38,233 nt of DNA, from assembly GCA_030150485.1 (NCBI GenBank), contig JASLFZ010000064.1, positions 1 through 38,233 on the forward strand, in the 5' to 3' direction. Source of the stretch: Candidatus Saccharimonadales bacterium. GTDB lineage: Bacteria > Patescibacteriota > Saccharimonadia > UBA4664 > SCTI01. Numbering within the stretch: position 1 is the first letter of the stretch; every line of letters begins with the position of its first letter. Below the pieces are notes generated by a model. It was not told the DNA's origin. It did not search any database and saw only the letters and a list, made by a program, of their open reading frames with translations. Position numbers and translations under genes: made by a program. Shown here piece after piece: positions 6,446 through 15,066 of this stretch.

Positions 6446-8377
6446 ATGAGAATATCTGACGGTGACTTAAAATCACTGCTCCTTGAGGGCAGTAAAGTTA
6501 AGCCGGAGACGCTCAAGGAGGCTGAGGCTGTCCATGAGCAGACCGGCGAGCCGCTGCTTGCTACCGTGCTTAAACGACGCCTTATTAGCGAATCTACGTT
6601 GGTCAAGCTCTACGCCAAGAGTATTGATGTCCCCTATATTGACCTACGGAATCTGAAGATACCGCGCGAGCTGCTCACCAAAATACCTGAACGCATTGCG
6701 CGTAAGTATCAAGCCGTGCTGTTTGGCGAGGAGGCTAAGCGCTTGCAGCTGGCTATGGCCGATCCGGAGGACTTCCAAGCCAGAGACTTCATTACGAAGC
6801 AAATTGGCCAGGACGTTACGCTTTATATTGCGCCGGCCAGCGACATTCTCAGCGCCATCGATCAGTACAAAGGCAGCATCTCTTCGGAAATCACCAAGGC
6901 CATTAAAGACAGTAGCGCCAGCGAAGCCATGAGCGAGCCGGAGGTTGATGCCAAGGACCTGGCCGAGGACGCGCCGATCGCCAAAACCGTCAATATTATC
7001 CTGGAGTACGCCCTTAAATCGCGTGCCTCCGATGTCCACATTGAACCGCGCGAAAGCCTCGTCCAGGTCCGCTTTCGCATCGATGGCATGCTGCACGAAA
7101 TGATGACGCTACCCAAAGCCATTCTGCCGGCGGTGGTATCGCGCATTAAAATCCTCGCCACCCTGAAGATTGATGAGCACCGCATGCCGCAAGATGGCCG
7201 GTTTAAGTTTAGCGTTGGTTCGCGGACCGTCGCCCTCCGCGTGTCCACGCTACCGGTTATGGATGGCGAAAAGTTAGTCATGCGGATCTTGGATGAATCG
7301 AGCCGGGCCCTTACCCTTGAAGAGCTTGGCTTTGAGGGCGTCCCACTCGAACGCATCGTGCGCGGTATTCACAAACCGCACGGCTTGGTGTTTGTGACCG
7401 GTCCGACCGGCTCCGGTAAATCAACGACCCTCTATAGCGTGCTGACCATGCTCAACACGCCAGGCGTGAACATCTCAACCGTCGAAGACCCGGTAGAGTA
7501 CCGCGTAACCGGGGTCAACCAAACGCAAGTGAACCCCAAAGCCGGCATGACCTTCGCGTCCGGTTTGCGCGCGCTACTGCGCCAAGACCCCAACATCATC
7601 ATGGTGGGCGAGGTACGCGACAGCGAAACCGCCGATCTGGCCGTCCAGGCCGCGCTGACCGGTCACGTCGTGCTCTCCACCCTCCACACCACCAACGCCG
7701 CCACCACGCTGCCCCGCCTCCTCGATATGAACATCGAGCCGTTCTTGATTGCCTCCACCGTCAACACCATCATCGCCCAGCGCCTCGTGCGTCGCCTCTG
7801 CCCCCACTGCCGTGTACCCTACATTCCTGAAGGTGACATCCTAAAAGATATTAAGCGCGACTTCGATGTTGAAAACGCCCTGCGCTACATTGGCGCCTCG
7901 AAGAGTGAGCCTCCGGTTGAGCCGGCAGCCGCCAGTGGTAAAAAAGTTATTGCGCCGCTCGGCGGTATCGAGTCGAATAAGTCGATCCTCCAAAAAATTG
8001 CCTCCGATCCAAACATTCTCAATCGCTCCGCTAAAGAGGCGGCCACGATCCACGCCAAGCCCAGCCTACCCGAAGAGCCTAAAGCCCCGGCCAGTCACAC
8101 GCTCCGCAGCCTTAAATCGGGTGAGTTCAAGCTGTACCGAGCCGGCGAGGGCTGCGAGCAGTGCGGCAACGTAGGATATCAAGGTCGGATGGGTATTTAT
8201 GAGGTGCTTGAGATCAATGAAAAAATTCAAGAAATGGTGGTGGGCCATGCCACCAGTGAGACCATTCAGCAAGAAGCCGTTAAGGATGGCATGCTCACCA
8301 TGCAGCAAGATGGATTTTTGAAATCTCTGCATGGGCTCACGACCATTGAAGAAATTCTCCGGGTGACGCGCGAATAA
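6446..8377 (+). CDS. pilB: Type IV pilus assembly ATPase PilB (GspE family)
   Basis: The 643-residue protein has an N-terminal MshEN-type domain (about 20-145), then the GspE/PilB ATPase: Walker A GPTGSGKST (about 319-327), the Asp box with EDPVEYRV, Walker B-like MVGEVRDSETAD and the His box STLHTTNA. The zinc ligands are CPHC (452-455) and CEQC (570-573), ahead of GYQGRMGIYEVL. PilB powers pilin polymerisation at the inner face of the membrane. The two Cys pairs are about 115 residues apart because of a low-complexity insertion, whereas most homologues have about 20-40 residues. pilC starts 1 nt after the stop. Its -10 box sits 9 nt upstream of ATG and no ribosome binding site is visible. 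No PilT retraction ATPase is in the window. Confidence 0.95.
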   Translation: MRISDGDLKSLLLEGSKVKPETLKEAEAVHEQTGEPLLATVLKRRLISESTLVKLYAKSIDVPYIDLRNLKIPRELLTKIPERIARKYQAVLFGEEAKRLQLAMADPEDFQARDFITKQIGQDVTLYIAPASDILSAIDQYKGSISSEITKAIKDSSASEAMSEPEVDAKDLAEDAPIAKTVNIILEYALKSRASDVHIEPRESLVQVRFRIDGMLHEMMTLPKAILPAVVSRIKILATLKIDEHRMPQDGRFKFSVGSRTVALRVSTLPVMDGEKLVMRILDESSRALTLEELGFEGVPLERIVRGIHKPHGLVFVTGPTGSGKSTTLYSVLTMLNTPGVNISTVEDPVEYRVTGVNQTQVNPKAGMTFASGLRALLRQDPNIIMVGEVRDSETADLAVQAALTGHVVLSTLHTTNAATTLPRLLDMNIEPFLIASTVNTIIAQRLVRRLCPHCRVPYIPEGDILKDIKRDFDVENALRYIGASKSEPPVEPAAASGKKVIAPLGGIESNKSILQKIASDPNILNRSAKEAATIHAKPSLPEEPKAPASHTLRSLKSGEFKLYRAGEGCEQCGNVGYQGRMGIYEVLEINEKIQEMVVGHATSETIQQEAVKDGMLTMQQDGFLKSLHGLTTIEEILRVTRE

Positions 8378-8378
8378 A

Positions 8379-9596
8379 ATGGCTAACTACACCTACACCG
8401 CCCGTGATAAAAGTGGCGCTATCCAAAAAGGCAACCTGCTCGCAAGCGACCAACCCGCCGCCGCCAGCACGTTAATGGAAAAGGGATTGGTGCCGATCCT
8501 CATCAAGGCTCAAACTAACAGTGCGGGGGGTAGCTTGCGACGGCGGCTACACATCGGTGGGGGCGTTAAGCTGCAGGATAAGGTGGTGTTTTCGCGACAG
8601 CTTGCCACCATGATCAACGCCGGTGTGCCGATAGTTCAGGCCTTATCAATTTTGCGCACCCAAACCTCCAGTAAGCACTTTCAACACGTTATCGCTACCT
8701 GCGCCAAGCAGGTCGAGGGTGGCTCCCCTCTTAGCGCTGCGCTGGGAGCCCATCCGGAGATTTTCTCTACCGTGTATGTCAATATGGTCCGGGCCGGTGA
8801 GGCGGGCGGCCTACTGGATGAGGTCCTCGAGCGCCTGGCCACCCAGCAAGAAAAAGACGCCGCCATCGTCGGCAAGGTTCGCAGCGCCATGATTTATCCC
8901 AGCATTCTCTTACTTGTCACTCTGGGGGCCTTCATTTTTCTGATGACCTACCTCGTCCCCCACCTCGTGCCCATTTTCTCTCAGCTTGGAGTGGCGCTCC
9001 CCTGGTACAGCAAGCTTATGCTCACAATAAGTACTTTTTTAGTGCATTTTGGGGCGCCGGTACTAGTAGCTTTAGTGGTCGCTGGTATCGGTGCCTACCG
9101 CTTTATCCGGACCCCGCGTGGCAAGCACATCCTCGACCGTCTCATTCTGCGCCTGCCCATTCTGGGCCCCATTATCGTCAAGGTGAACGTGGCCCGCTTT
9201 GCCCGCACCTTTGGCTCACTCATGGCGGCCGGCCTCTCGGTACTTGAGGCACTCAACACCACTGCCGAAGGTCTGGGTAACACCGCTTTCCGCGATAGCC
9301 TCCACGAGGTTGCTCGCGAGGTAAAGGCCGGCAAACCGATCTCTGCCCCCTTCAAAAAAATGACCATCTTCCCACCGATTGTTAACCAAATGATCGGCGT
9401 GGGCGAAAATACCGGCGAACTTGATACCATCCTACTCAAACTGGCAGGCTTTTACGAAAACGAGGTAGATACGCTCGTGGCCAACCTCACTTCGGTGATT
9501 GAGCCGGTTTTGATCGTAGCGCTCGGCGGCGTGGTCGGCTTTATTGTGATTGGCGTGTACGGCCCTCTGGCCGCCCTAAATGGCTCTGTACAGTAA
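8379..9596 (+). CDS. pilC: Type IV pilus inner-membrane platform protein PilC (GspF family)
   Basis: The 405 residues contain two T2SSF repeats (about 65-190 and 270-395) and three hydrophobic membrane segments (about 168-195, 220-240 and near 370-395). The first repeat carries FSRQLATMINAGVPIVQAL and the second FARTFGSLMAAGLSVLEAL, the family signatures. PilC is the membrane platform on which PilB assembles the fibre. It follows pilB by one nucleotide and is translated from the same mRNA. The next gene, the major pilin, has its own promoter in the 118-nt gap that follows. Confidence 0.95.
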   Translation: MANYTYTARDKSGAIQKGNLLASDQPAAASTLMEKGLVPILIKAQTNSAGGSLRRRLHIGGGVKLQDKVVFSRQLATMINAGVPIVQALSILRTQTSSKHFQHVIATCAKQVEGGSPLSAALGAHPEIFSTVYVNMVRAGEAGGLLDEVLERLATQQEKDAAIVGKVRSAMIYPSILLLVTLGAFIFLMTYLVPHLVPIFSQLGVALPWYSKLMLTISTFLVHFGAPVLVALVVAGIGAYRFIRTPRGKHILDRLILRLPILGPIIVKVNVARFARTFGSLMAAGLSVLEALNTTAEGLGNTAFRDSLHEVAREVKAGKPISAPFKKMTIFPPIVNQMIGVGENTGELDTILLKLAGFYENEVDTLVANLTSVIEPVLIVALGGVVGFIVIGVYGPLAALNGSVQ

Positions 9597-9613
9597 TCAA
9601 ACCGACTCAATAG

Positions 9614-9643
9614 TTGACATAACTGGAATCACCACCTTACAAT
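9614..9643 (+). promoter_or_regulatory. Strong sigma70-type promoter of the major pilin gene
   Basis: TTGACA (9614-9619) and TACAAT (9638-9643) are separated by 18 bp. This is the only perfect -35 box seen in the window. It gives a leader of about 65 nt with a small AAAGC/GCTTT hairpin at 9654-9667 and a strong Shine-Dalgarno, fitting a highly expressed major pilin. Confidence 0.75.
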
Positions 9644-9714
9644 AGTCTCAGGTAAAGCTTATGCTTTGTACATCAACCAAGAAGTAACAACATTATGAGG
9701 AGGTGAGCACTCAA

Positions 9715-10188
9715 ATGCAGAAACTATTAAAGAAGCAGGACGGTTTTACACTGCTAGAACTTTTGATCGTAATTGTGATCATTGGTATTTTGGCCGTCCT
9801 TATTATTCCTAACCTAGCATCCGGCCCGGCCCGTGCGCGTGACGCCCAGCGTAAGAGTGACTTACGTAACGTGAAAACCGCTTTAGAGACCTACTATAAC
9901 GATAACAACAGCTATCCCACCGCGAACCCGGGTGGCGGTTCGGCGGCCAGCTGTGTTATCGCCGGTAACAGCACTTGTATTGGAGCGGCTCTGAGCAGCG
10001 GCACCACTCCGTACATGAAGACGGTACCGAGCGACCCCAAGAATACCGGTAGCTACGTCTACACCTACCTGCCGACTCCGTCCGGTTGTTCCACGGCCTG
10101 TGTGAGTTACTCGATGACGGCAACGCTTGAGAACACCAAGGATCCGCAAGCAACCAACGGTGTCTACACGGTTAACTCCGCTAACTAG
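9715..10188 (+). CDS. pilA: Major type IV pilin-like protein (prepilin)
   Basis: The start is placed at ATG 9715 because GAGGAGGTGA lies at a normal distance upstream. The in-frame GTG at 9703 overlaps this ribosome site and is less likely. The product has a short leader MQKLLKKQDG, cleaved before FTLLELLIVIVIIGIL, the classic type III signal with Glu at mature position 5 and an N-terminal hydrophobic helix. The SDLRNVKTALETYYNDNNSYP region marks the start of the globular head, as in GspG/PilA-like pilins. Four Cys residues in the C-terminal half may form disulfides. The protein would be inserted in the membrane and polymerised by PilB/PilC. Its own promoter and downstream terminator isolate its dosage from the rest of the operon. 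Confidence 0.9.
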   Translation: MQKLLKKQDGFTLLELLIVIVIIGILAVLIIPNLASGPARARDAQRKSDLRNVKTALETYYNDNNSYPTANPGGGSAASCVIAGNSTCIGAALSSGTTPYMKTVPSDPKNTGSYVYTYLPTPSGCSTACVSYSMTATLENTKDPQATNGVYTVNSAN

Positions 10189-10203
10189 CTTCTCATAGTG
10201 ATC

Positions 10204-10232
10204 AAAAAACCGCGGCTTCTCCGCGGTTTTTT
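10204..10232 (+). terminator. Rho-independent terminator after pilA
   Basis: AAAAAACCGCGG (10204-10215), loop CTTCT, then CCGCGGTTTTTT (10221-10232): a 12-bp perfect stem with a U-run, 15 nt after the pilA stop. This is the clearest intrinsic terminator in the window. It is symmetrical enough to act in both directions. Confidence 0.92.
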
Positions 10233-10251
10233 GTATCTAAAGCGCTTACGT

Positions 10252-10257
10252 TATACT
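10252..10257 (+). promoter_or_regulatory. -10 box 6 nt upstream of a minor pilin start (leaderless)
   Basis: TATACT ends 6 nt before ATG 10264, so the predicted transcription start coincides with the A of the start codon. It lies just after the pilA terminator, where a new promoter is needed. A T-rich region serves as a weak -35. Confidence 0.55.
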
Positions 10258-10263
10258 AAAAGT

Positions 10264-10671
10264 ATGTCTCGTTCCCTCCTTACCTCGGAAGCTGGCTTCA
10301 CGCTGGTGGAGCTCATCGTTACAACCGTTTTCGTCGCGATCGCCTCAACCGCGATTGTGGAGATTTTTATCACTATTAACAAACTGAACGAGCAGGCCGG
10401 GAAGCTGCAAACCGCCACCGCTCTGGCCGACCAGGAAATTGAGCAGTACCGTAATGTCGGTTACACCGCGCTGCCAACCGGAACACCGGCAGTCACGTTT
10501 ACGAACCTGTTACCGGCTAACTTTGGCAGCTCTAAGTCGGCCGTTATCAATGTAACCACTCCGCAAACCGGCCTTAAACAGATGGATGTTGTTATTAAGT
10601 ACACCGACGACGATGTACCCAAGACCGTCGAGCTATCTACCCTTATTGCTCAAACTGGTATCGATCGATGA
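10264..10671 (+). CDS. Minor type IV pilin / pseudopilin (PilV/GspI-like)
   Basis: An open frame continues upstream to 10198 through the pilA terminator, but ATG 10264 is preferred because the -10 box at 10252-10257 points to it and the signal peptide then has normal length. The 135-residue product begins MSRSLLTSEAG and is cleaved before FTLVELIVTTVFVAIAS, with Glu5 present. Its small size and position first among the minor pilins resemble GspI/PilV, which joins the priming tip complex. The assignment to a specific minor pilin is by position and size only. It overlaps the next gene by 4 nt (ATGA), so translation is coupled. Confidence 0.82.
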   Translation: MSRSLLTSEAGFTLVELIVTTVFVAIASTAIVEIFITINKLNEQAGKLQTATALADQEIEQYRNVGYTALPTGTPAVTFTNLLPANFGSSKSAVINVTTPQTGLKQMDVVIKYTDDDVPKTVELSTLIAQTGIDR

Positions 10672-11369
10672 ATCTTTTGCGCAACCAAGCCGGCTTTACC
10701 CTTGTCGAGCTTTTAACGGCAGCCATCATTATTGGCTTGCTCGCAACGCTCGTATCGGGCTTTTATAGTGATCGGTTGGTCGACTTTGCCCGCACGCAAA
10801 GCCTTATTATTCTGCAGTCGAACACCAAGCAAGCGCTTGAAAGTATGCAGCGCGATATTGAACAAGCCCAAAGCATTGAGGCCGCTAACGAGTGGGCGGA
10901 TAGCCACGGGCCCGGCGGCAATCAGTACGGCTGGGCCTCTTCTAGCGCTTCGCCGTCGGTGGTGGTGTTGGCCGAGCCTACCGAAGATACCAGTGGCAAC
11001 CTGCAGTACGTCGATGGCGCCCACACCGTGCTCGCCACCAACGACGTGATTTACTATGTGAACGGGGGAGCGCTATACCGCCGCGTGATCGTCAACCCAA
11101 TCTGCGCCTCGGCCGGTGGCAGTGTTAGCTGCAGCGCCCGCACCACCTGCCCGGCCGCCAGTGCCACCAGCAGCTGCCCAGCCGACGGCAAGGTCATTGA
11201 AAACGTCGCCAACCTTGTAGCAACCTACTACGACACCAACGATAATATCCTCTCGACGCCGTCGAACGCCTACTCCCTTAGCGTCACCATGACCCAGTCG
11301 CTTACGGAGTTTGGCCATACCTACAGCAACAGCTTGAGCTCACGCATCACTTTGAGGAACAAGGCATGA
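10668..11369 (+). CDS. Minor type IV pilin / pseudopilin (PilW/GspJ-like)
   Basis: This 233-residue protein opens MNLLRNQAG, then FTLVELLTAAIIIGLLATL, a type III prepilin signal with Glu5. The extracellular head contains six cysteines clustered at about 145-170 (PICAS, VSCSA, TTCPA, SSCPA), likely disulfide-bonded. Length and order after the GspI-like gene suggest the PilW/GspJ position in a tip complex. It overlaps both neighbours by 4 nt (ATGA). The start has no Shine-Dalgarno of its own, in line with coupling. Function beyond pilus priming cannot be read from the sequence. Confidence 0.82.
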   Translation: MNLLRNQAGFTLVELLTAAIIIGLLATLVSGFYSDRLVDFARTQSLIILQSNTKQALESMQRDIEQAQSIEAANEWADSHGPGGNQYGWASSSASPSVVVLAEPTEDTSGNLQYVDGAHTVLATNDVIYYVNGGALYRRVIVNPICASAGGSVSCSARTTCPAASATSSCPADGKVIENVANLVATYYDTNDNILSTPSNAYSLSVTMTQSLTEFGHTYSNSLSSRITLRNKA

Positions 11370-12877
11370 AAGCAAGCCCCCTTAACAGCCAACGCGGCGT
11401 CATTTTGGTGGGTGCCATTATTGTAACGACCTTCTTTTTAACGATTGCCCTGGCGATTGCCGGGCTTGGCCTAACCCATTATTCAAGCACTCGCCACACC
11501 TTGCTAGCCTCGGACGCTCAGAATGTGGCCGATGCCGGCGCCGATGCTTTTATGAGTAGCCTGGCCAGCTCCAGCACCTACCAAGGCACCAACAACGCTC
11601 CCGCCACCGCTACCAACTCCTGTAGTGGCTACACCTCCTCCCCCGTAACTCTCGTAAACAACGCCACGCAGGGTAAAATCACCTACTCTACCTGCGTTCA
11701 AAATGGCAGCATCGCTAACGAAAAGCTGGTTTTCTCCACCAGTAAGCTCTATATTCCGGCAACTAATACCACCCCGACGGTTACTCGCGAGGTTGAGCTC
11801 GTTGTTCACGCCACCACCACCGCAGGCTATGGACTGCTTACCGGTCCCGGCGGCCTTACCCTGAGCAACAGCGCCGCCATTGCGGGTAGTCAGGTCTATA
11901 TTGGCGGCCAGTTGACTATGAATAACAGCTCCTCTATCGGCACGGCCGCAAATCCGGCCACCGTCTATATTGCCGACCTGGCCTGTGGCACCGGGGCAGC
12001 CTACCCGAGCACCTGTGCCCAGGGCGCCGGGCCGGCCGGAGATGCCGCGGTGCTGTGTTGTGGTGCGAGCCCAATGATCTATGGCGCCGTCCACATTGTT
12101 AACTTTCCTGTGCCCGCGCCAACCCAATCCCAAAACTACAACGAAAACCGTACCGGCAACCTTATGACCAGCCCCGGCTTGGTTGATAACACCGTACCCG
12201 CCATTAGCCTGCCAGCCGATAATCGCACGAGCACGCTGGGGACCTGTACCACCGGTGGCGGGGGTGCGCCGCAGCACTGCAGCAACTTCCCAACCGAGCG
12301 CCTCGCCTCGACCGCCGACTGTCCGTACGGCCAAACCACAACCACCTGGGCCGCCGGCACCCACTTCTACGGCGGTAACATCAACGTAGACCAGAGTTGT
12401 CAAGTTACGGTCGGCGGTCCCATCTGGATTGACGGCAACCTGGTGCTGAGCAATAGCGCCACACTGGCGGTGGCAAGCGGTCTTAGCGCCGCCCCCAGCT
12501 TATTTATCGACGGCTCCTCCGGTTTTGAACCGAGCAACAGCTCCGCCTTAACCACCAATAGCAGCGGGGTAGGTTTTGCCGTAACCACCTTTTGGTCGGC
12601 TGCTTCCTGCAGCCCCAACTGCACCAGTGTCACGGGGAGCGATCTCAGCAGCTCGGTAAACCACACCACCATCCTCATGAGCAACAGCTTTAAGGGCACC
12701 GGCTCCAGCTTCTATGCTCGCTGGAGCAACGTGAACACTAATAACTCCAGCTCAGCTGGCTCGCTGATGGGTCAATCCATTACCATCAACAATGCCGGCA
12801 CCATCACCCTCGGCAGCAGCTCGGCTGGTGCCACCGGCACCTGGGCGGTCACTCACTACACCGAGGTGTATCCGTAA
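11366..12877 (+). CDS. Large tip-type minor pilin (PilX/GspK-like), lacks Glu5
   Basis: The 503 residues start MKASPLNSQRG and would be cleaved before VILVGAIIVTTFFLTIALAI. Residue 5 of the mature protein is Gly, not Glu, as in GspK-type tip pseudopilins that sit at the fibre end and need no Glu5 partner. The N-terminal part matches the PilX_N pattern with SDAQNVADAGADAFMSSL. The rest is a Ser/Thr/Asn/Gly-rich beta domain of over 400 residues, with glycine/serine repeats such as LSNSA and MNNSSS, and could form an adhesive or substrate-binding tip. It is last in the minor pilin set (ATGA overlap). The specific ligand is unknown. Confidence 0.78.
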   Translation: MKASPLNSQRGVILVGAIIVTTFFLTIALAIAGLGLTHYSSTRHTLLASDAQNVADAGADAFMSSLASSSTYQGTNNAPATATNSCSGYTSSPVTLVNNATQGKITYSTCVQNGSIANEKLVFSTSKLYIPATNTTPTVTREVELVVHATTTAGYGLLTGPGGLTLSNSAAIAGSQVYIGGQLTMNNSSSIGTAANPATVYIADLACGTGAAYPSTCAQGAGPAGDAAVLCCGASPMIYGAVHIVNFPVPAPTQSQNYNENRTGNLMTSPGLVDNTVPAISLPADNRTSTLGTCTTGGGGAPQHCSNFPTERLASTADCPYGQTTTTWAAGTHFYGGNINVDQSCQVTVGGPIWIDGNLVLSNSATLAVASGLSAAPSLFIDGSSGFEPSNSSALTTNSSGVGFAVTTFWSAASCSPNCTSVTGSDLSSSVNHTTILMSNSFKGTGSSFYARWSNVNTNNSSSAGSLMGQSITINNAGTITLGSSSAGATGTWAVTHYTEVYP

Positions 12878-12883
12878 GGATTC

Positions 12884-12892
12884 TGTTATACT
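12884..12892 (+). promoter_or_regulatory. Extended -10 promoter of the pilM-N-O unit
   Basis: TGT followed by TATACT (12887-12892) lies 34 nt upstream of the preferred pilM start, just after the PilX-like stop. It predicts a leader of about 27 nt that carries the GAGGTGA ribosome binding site. A -35 is not evident. Confidence 0.5.
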
Positions 12893-12926
12893 AAAATGGT
12901 AATGCTTAAAACGCTACGAGGTGAGT

Positions 12927-13982
12927 ATGCGTGTCCCGCTAATTTATAAAGACGCTCCTCAGTTTGGCTTTGACCTCGGTACCCACTCGGTAAAAGTAGT
13001 CCAGCTGCACCGCGCCGGGCACAAAACCAAGGTCCAGGGCTATGGGGAGGGCTACTTTTCACCCGACGCCATGGCCGAAGGCATCGTGGTCGATCCGGTT
13101 GAAATCGCTACAGCCATCCGTCCTTTGCTACGCAAGCTCACCTATGGCAAGATAACCGCTCGTCGCGTGGTAGCGGGCATTCCCGCGACCAAACTGTTTA
13201 CCCGCGTGCTTCAGCTGCCCCAAATGGACACCGCCGACCTCACCCAGGCCATCCACTACGAGGTTGAGCAGTATGTGCCGGTGCCAGTCAATGACCTTTA
13301 CATTGATTACGAAATTATCACTCCGGCAAAAGATGCCGATAGCCAAATGAACGTCCTTATGACCGCCGCCCCGCGCGCCATCGTTGACTCCTACATTAAG
13401 CTTTTTGACACCTTGGGCTTTGAGGTGGCCGCCATAGAGGCCGACATGGCGGCGGTAGTACGAGCCCTTGTACAAGCCGGTGACGCCAGCGAGGCAAGCT
13501 TAATTATGAACGTCGGTTCGGTGTCCGCGGATCTGGCCGTGTACGACCACGAAACGCCTCTGAGTGGGAGCGTTCCCGTGGGCGGCGATCAGCAAATTGA
13601 TGCGTTAATGCAGGCGCTCGGCATCAAGCTCGATCAGGCGACCGAAATTAAGGCTAAGTTTGGGCTGGGTCCCAGTGGCATGCGCCCTAAGATTGCCGCA
13701 GCGCTTGAGCCCAGCATGCAGACCATGATCCGCGAGGTTAAGAATGTCATGAAGTTCTACCAGGGTGGGGGTAATAAAAAGGCCATCACCAAGCTCGTGC
13801 TTACCGGAGGCGCCGCCCGCATGCCCGGGTTTGATGAGTACATCCACACGGCCCTAAACCTCCCGCTCGCGGTGGCAAATCCGTGGAACAATCTCACGCT
13901 CCCCCACCCACCCTCTGGTTTTCAGAAAGAAGGCCTCACGTACAGCACTGCCATTGGGCTCGCCCTGCGAGGCCTACAATGA
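12927..13982 (+). CDS. pilM: Type IV pilus assembly protein PilM (actin-like)
   Basis: The 351-residue product carries the PilM/ASKHA pattern. FGFDLGTHSVKVVQL near the N-terminus is the phosphate-1 loop, IPATKLFTRVLQLPQM and ALTQAI-type helices follow, and VLTGGAARMPGFDEY near the C-terminus is the adenosine-binding block. PilM is a cytoplasmic ATP-binding protein that docks on the N-terminus of PilN and ties the membrane alignment complex to PilB. The start is placed at ATG 12927 because GAGGTGA sits just upstream. An in-frame GTG at 12921 is possible but would have no ribosome site. The stop overlaps the pilN ATG by 4 nt. Confidence 0.93.
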   Translation: MRVPLIYKDAPQFGFDLGTHSVKVVQLHRAGHKTKVQGYGEGYFSPDAMAEGIVVDPVEIATAIRPLLRKLTYGKITARRVVAGIPATKLFTRVLQLPQMDTADLTQAIHYEVEQYVPVPVNDLYIDYEIITPAKDADSQMNVLMTAAPRAIVDSYIKLFDTLGFEVAAIEADMAAVVRALVQAGDASEASLIMNVGSVSADLAVYDHETPLSGSVPVGGDQQIDALMQALGIKLDQATEIKAKFGLGPSGMRPKIAAALEPSMQTMIREVKNVMKFYQGGGNKKAITKLVLTGGAARMPGFDEYIHTALNLPLAVANPWNNLTLPHPPSGFQKEGLTYSTAIGLALRGLQ

Positions 13983-14524
13983 TTAACCTCCTGCCGCCCC
14001 ACCTTAAAGAAGAGATTGCCTACTCTAAGCGCAACGCTCTTATGCGTCGTTACGTGGTAGTAGCCCTGGTTCTGGCAGTGGTGTTGGTCGGGGGGCTGCT
14101 GGGCGGCCGTTACTACTTGAACCGCCAGGTGGCGAATACCAACGCGGCTATTGCCGTAAAGCAGCGCCAAATTGCCCAGTATGCTGGGCTCGCCAACCAG
14201 GCGAGTACGCTGGGTGAACGTCTAACTGCTATCGGCGCTATCCAAAAAAACCAGGCCAAGTTTTCCGAGCTGCTCAGTAATCTGGCCGCCGTTATGCCAC
14301 AGGGCACCGCAATCTCGAGCCTTACCCTAACCGGCAACGATAAGCAGCCCGTCCAGCTAACCGTTGCCGCCACCAACTACGCCAACGCGCTAGCATTCCG
14401 CGACAGCATCATCGCCTCTAAGCGCATCAGCGCCGCCGATATTGAAAGCATCACTCCAGGTGCGGTTGCTGGTACCTATAATGTTATCGTCACCTTTGCG
14501 TTCAACCCCGGGGAAGCCAAATGA
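13979..14524 (+). CDS. pilN: Type IV pilus alignment protein PilN
   Basis: ATG 13979 overlaps the pilM stop (ATGA) and yields MINLLPPHLKEEI, the conserved INLLP motif through which PilN contacts PilM. One membrane helix follows (about residues 22-42), then a coiled-coil and ferredoxin-like periplasmic domain with AVMPQGTAISSLTLTGND. The total is 181 residues, normal for PilN. A longer open frame begins at 13883, but its extra 32 residues are read from the end of pilM in another frame and are not real. PilN pairs with PilO to form the inner-membrane alignment subcomplex. Confidence 0.9.
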   Translation: MINLLPPHLKEEIAYSKRNALMRRYVVVALVLAVVLVGGLLGGRYYLNRQVANTNAAIAVKQRQIAQYAGLANQASTLGERLTAIGAIQKNQAKFSELLSNLAAVMPQGTAISSLTLTGNDKQPVQLTVAATNYANALAFRDSIIASKRISAADIESITPGAVAGTYNVIVTFAFNPGEAK

Positions 14525-15066
14525 CCCCTAAGCGTTTCTTTTATGTGCTCTGCGGACTGCTTGTTATTATTTTGGTGGGCGGTGGCGAAGCCTACTATCA
14601 AGCCGATCGCGCGCTGCGCGCCGGTACCGCCACCCTCAGCCAGCAGCTAGCTAGCTCAGAACTCGCCGATACCCAGCTTTCCAATTTCCAAGACTTACGT
14701 GAGCAGTACCAACAACTGCAGCCCCAAATTCCAGCCATTTACGCAGCGCTGCCTACTACCAAAGACCAATCTACCATTGCCCTTCAGCTCCACAATGTTG
14801 CGGCGAGCTGCGGCATGGATCTAGGCAGCCTTGCCTTCAACGCCTCTACCGTTCCAGGTCGCACCAGCCAGACCGTTGCCGATGGCACCGTCCTCGCTAT
14901 CCCTATCACATTCCAGCTTACGGGTACCTACAGCCAGCTCCAGCAGTTTCTGCAGAAGCAAGAGCTCCTCAACCGATATACGAGCGTTACCTCCCTCGCC
15001 ATTTCCGTCGGTGCGGGCAACAGCCTATCCTTCAATGTAACCTTAAACGCCTTTTTAAAACCATGA
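14521..15066 (+). CDS. pilO: Type IV pilus alignment protein PilO-like
   Basis: The 181 residues have a short cytoplasmic start, one membrane helix (about 6-24), a Gln-rich coiled coil (AxLSQQLAS, LREQYQQLQPQIPAIYAALP), and a C-terminal ferredoxin-like domain with PITFQLTGTYSQLQQFL, the PilO signature. PilO forms heterodimers with PilN outside the membrane. ATGA overlaps with pilN upstream and with the next small gene show tight translational coupling. Sequence similarity to PilO is modest, but order and topology support it. Confidence 0.85.
   Translation: MTPKRFFYVLCGLLVIILVGGGEAYYQADRALRAGTATLSQQLASSELADTQLSNFQDLREQYQQLQPQIPAIYAALPTTKDQSTIALQLHNVAASCGMDLGSLAFNASTVPGRTSQTVADGTVLAIPITFQLTGTYSQLQQFLQKQELLNRYTSVTSLAISVGAGNSLSFNVTLNAFLKP

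Noticed and set aside
10198..10263. Upstream start for the first minor pilin
   Set aside because: It would translate through the pilA terminator. ATG 10264 follows a -10 box and gives a normal prepilin leader.
11504..12403. Minus-strand open frame of 299 codons
   Set aside because: Antisense to the PilX-like pilin. Glycine-rich translation with no motif, produced by the Ala/Thr/Ser codons of the real gene.
13883..13978. Longer N-terminus for PilN
   Set aside because: The added 32 residues overlap pilM in another frame. The conserved MINLLP start at 13979 forms an ATGA junction with pilM.
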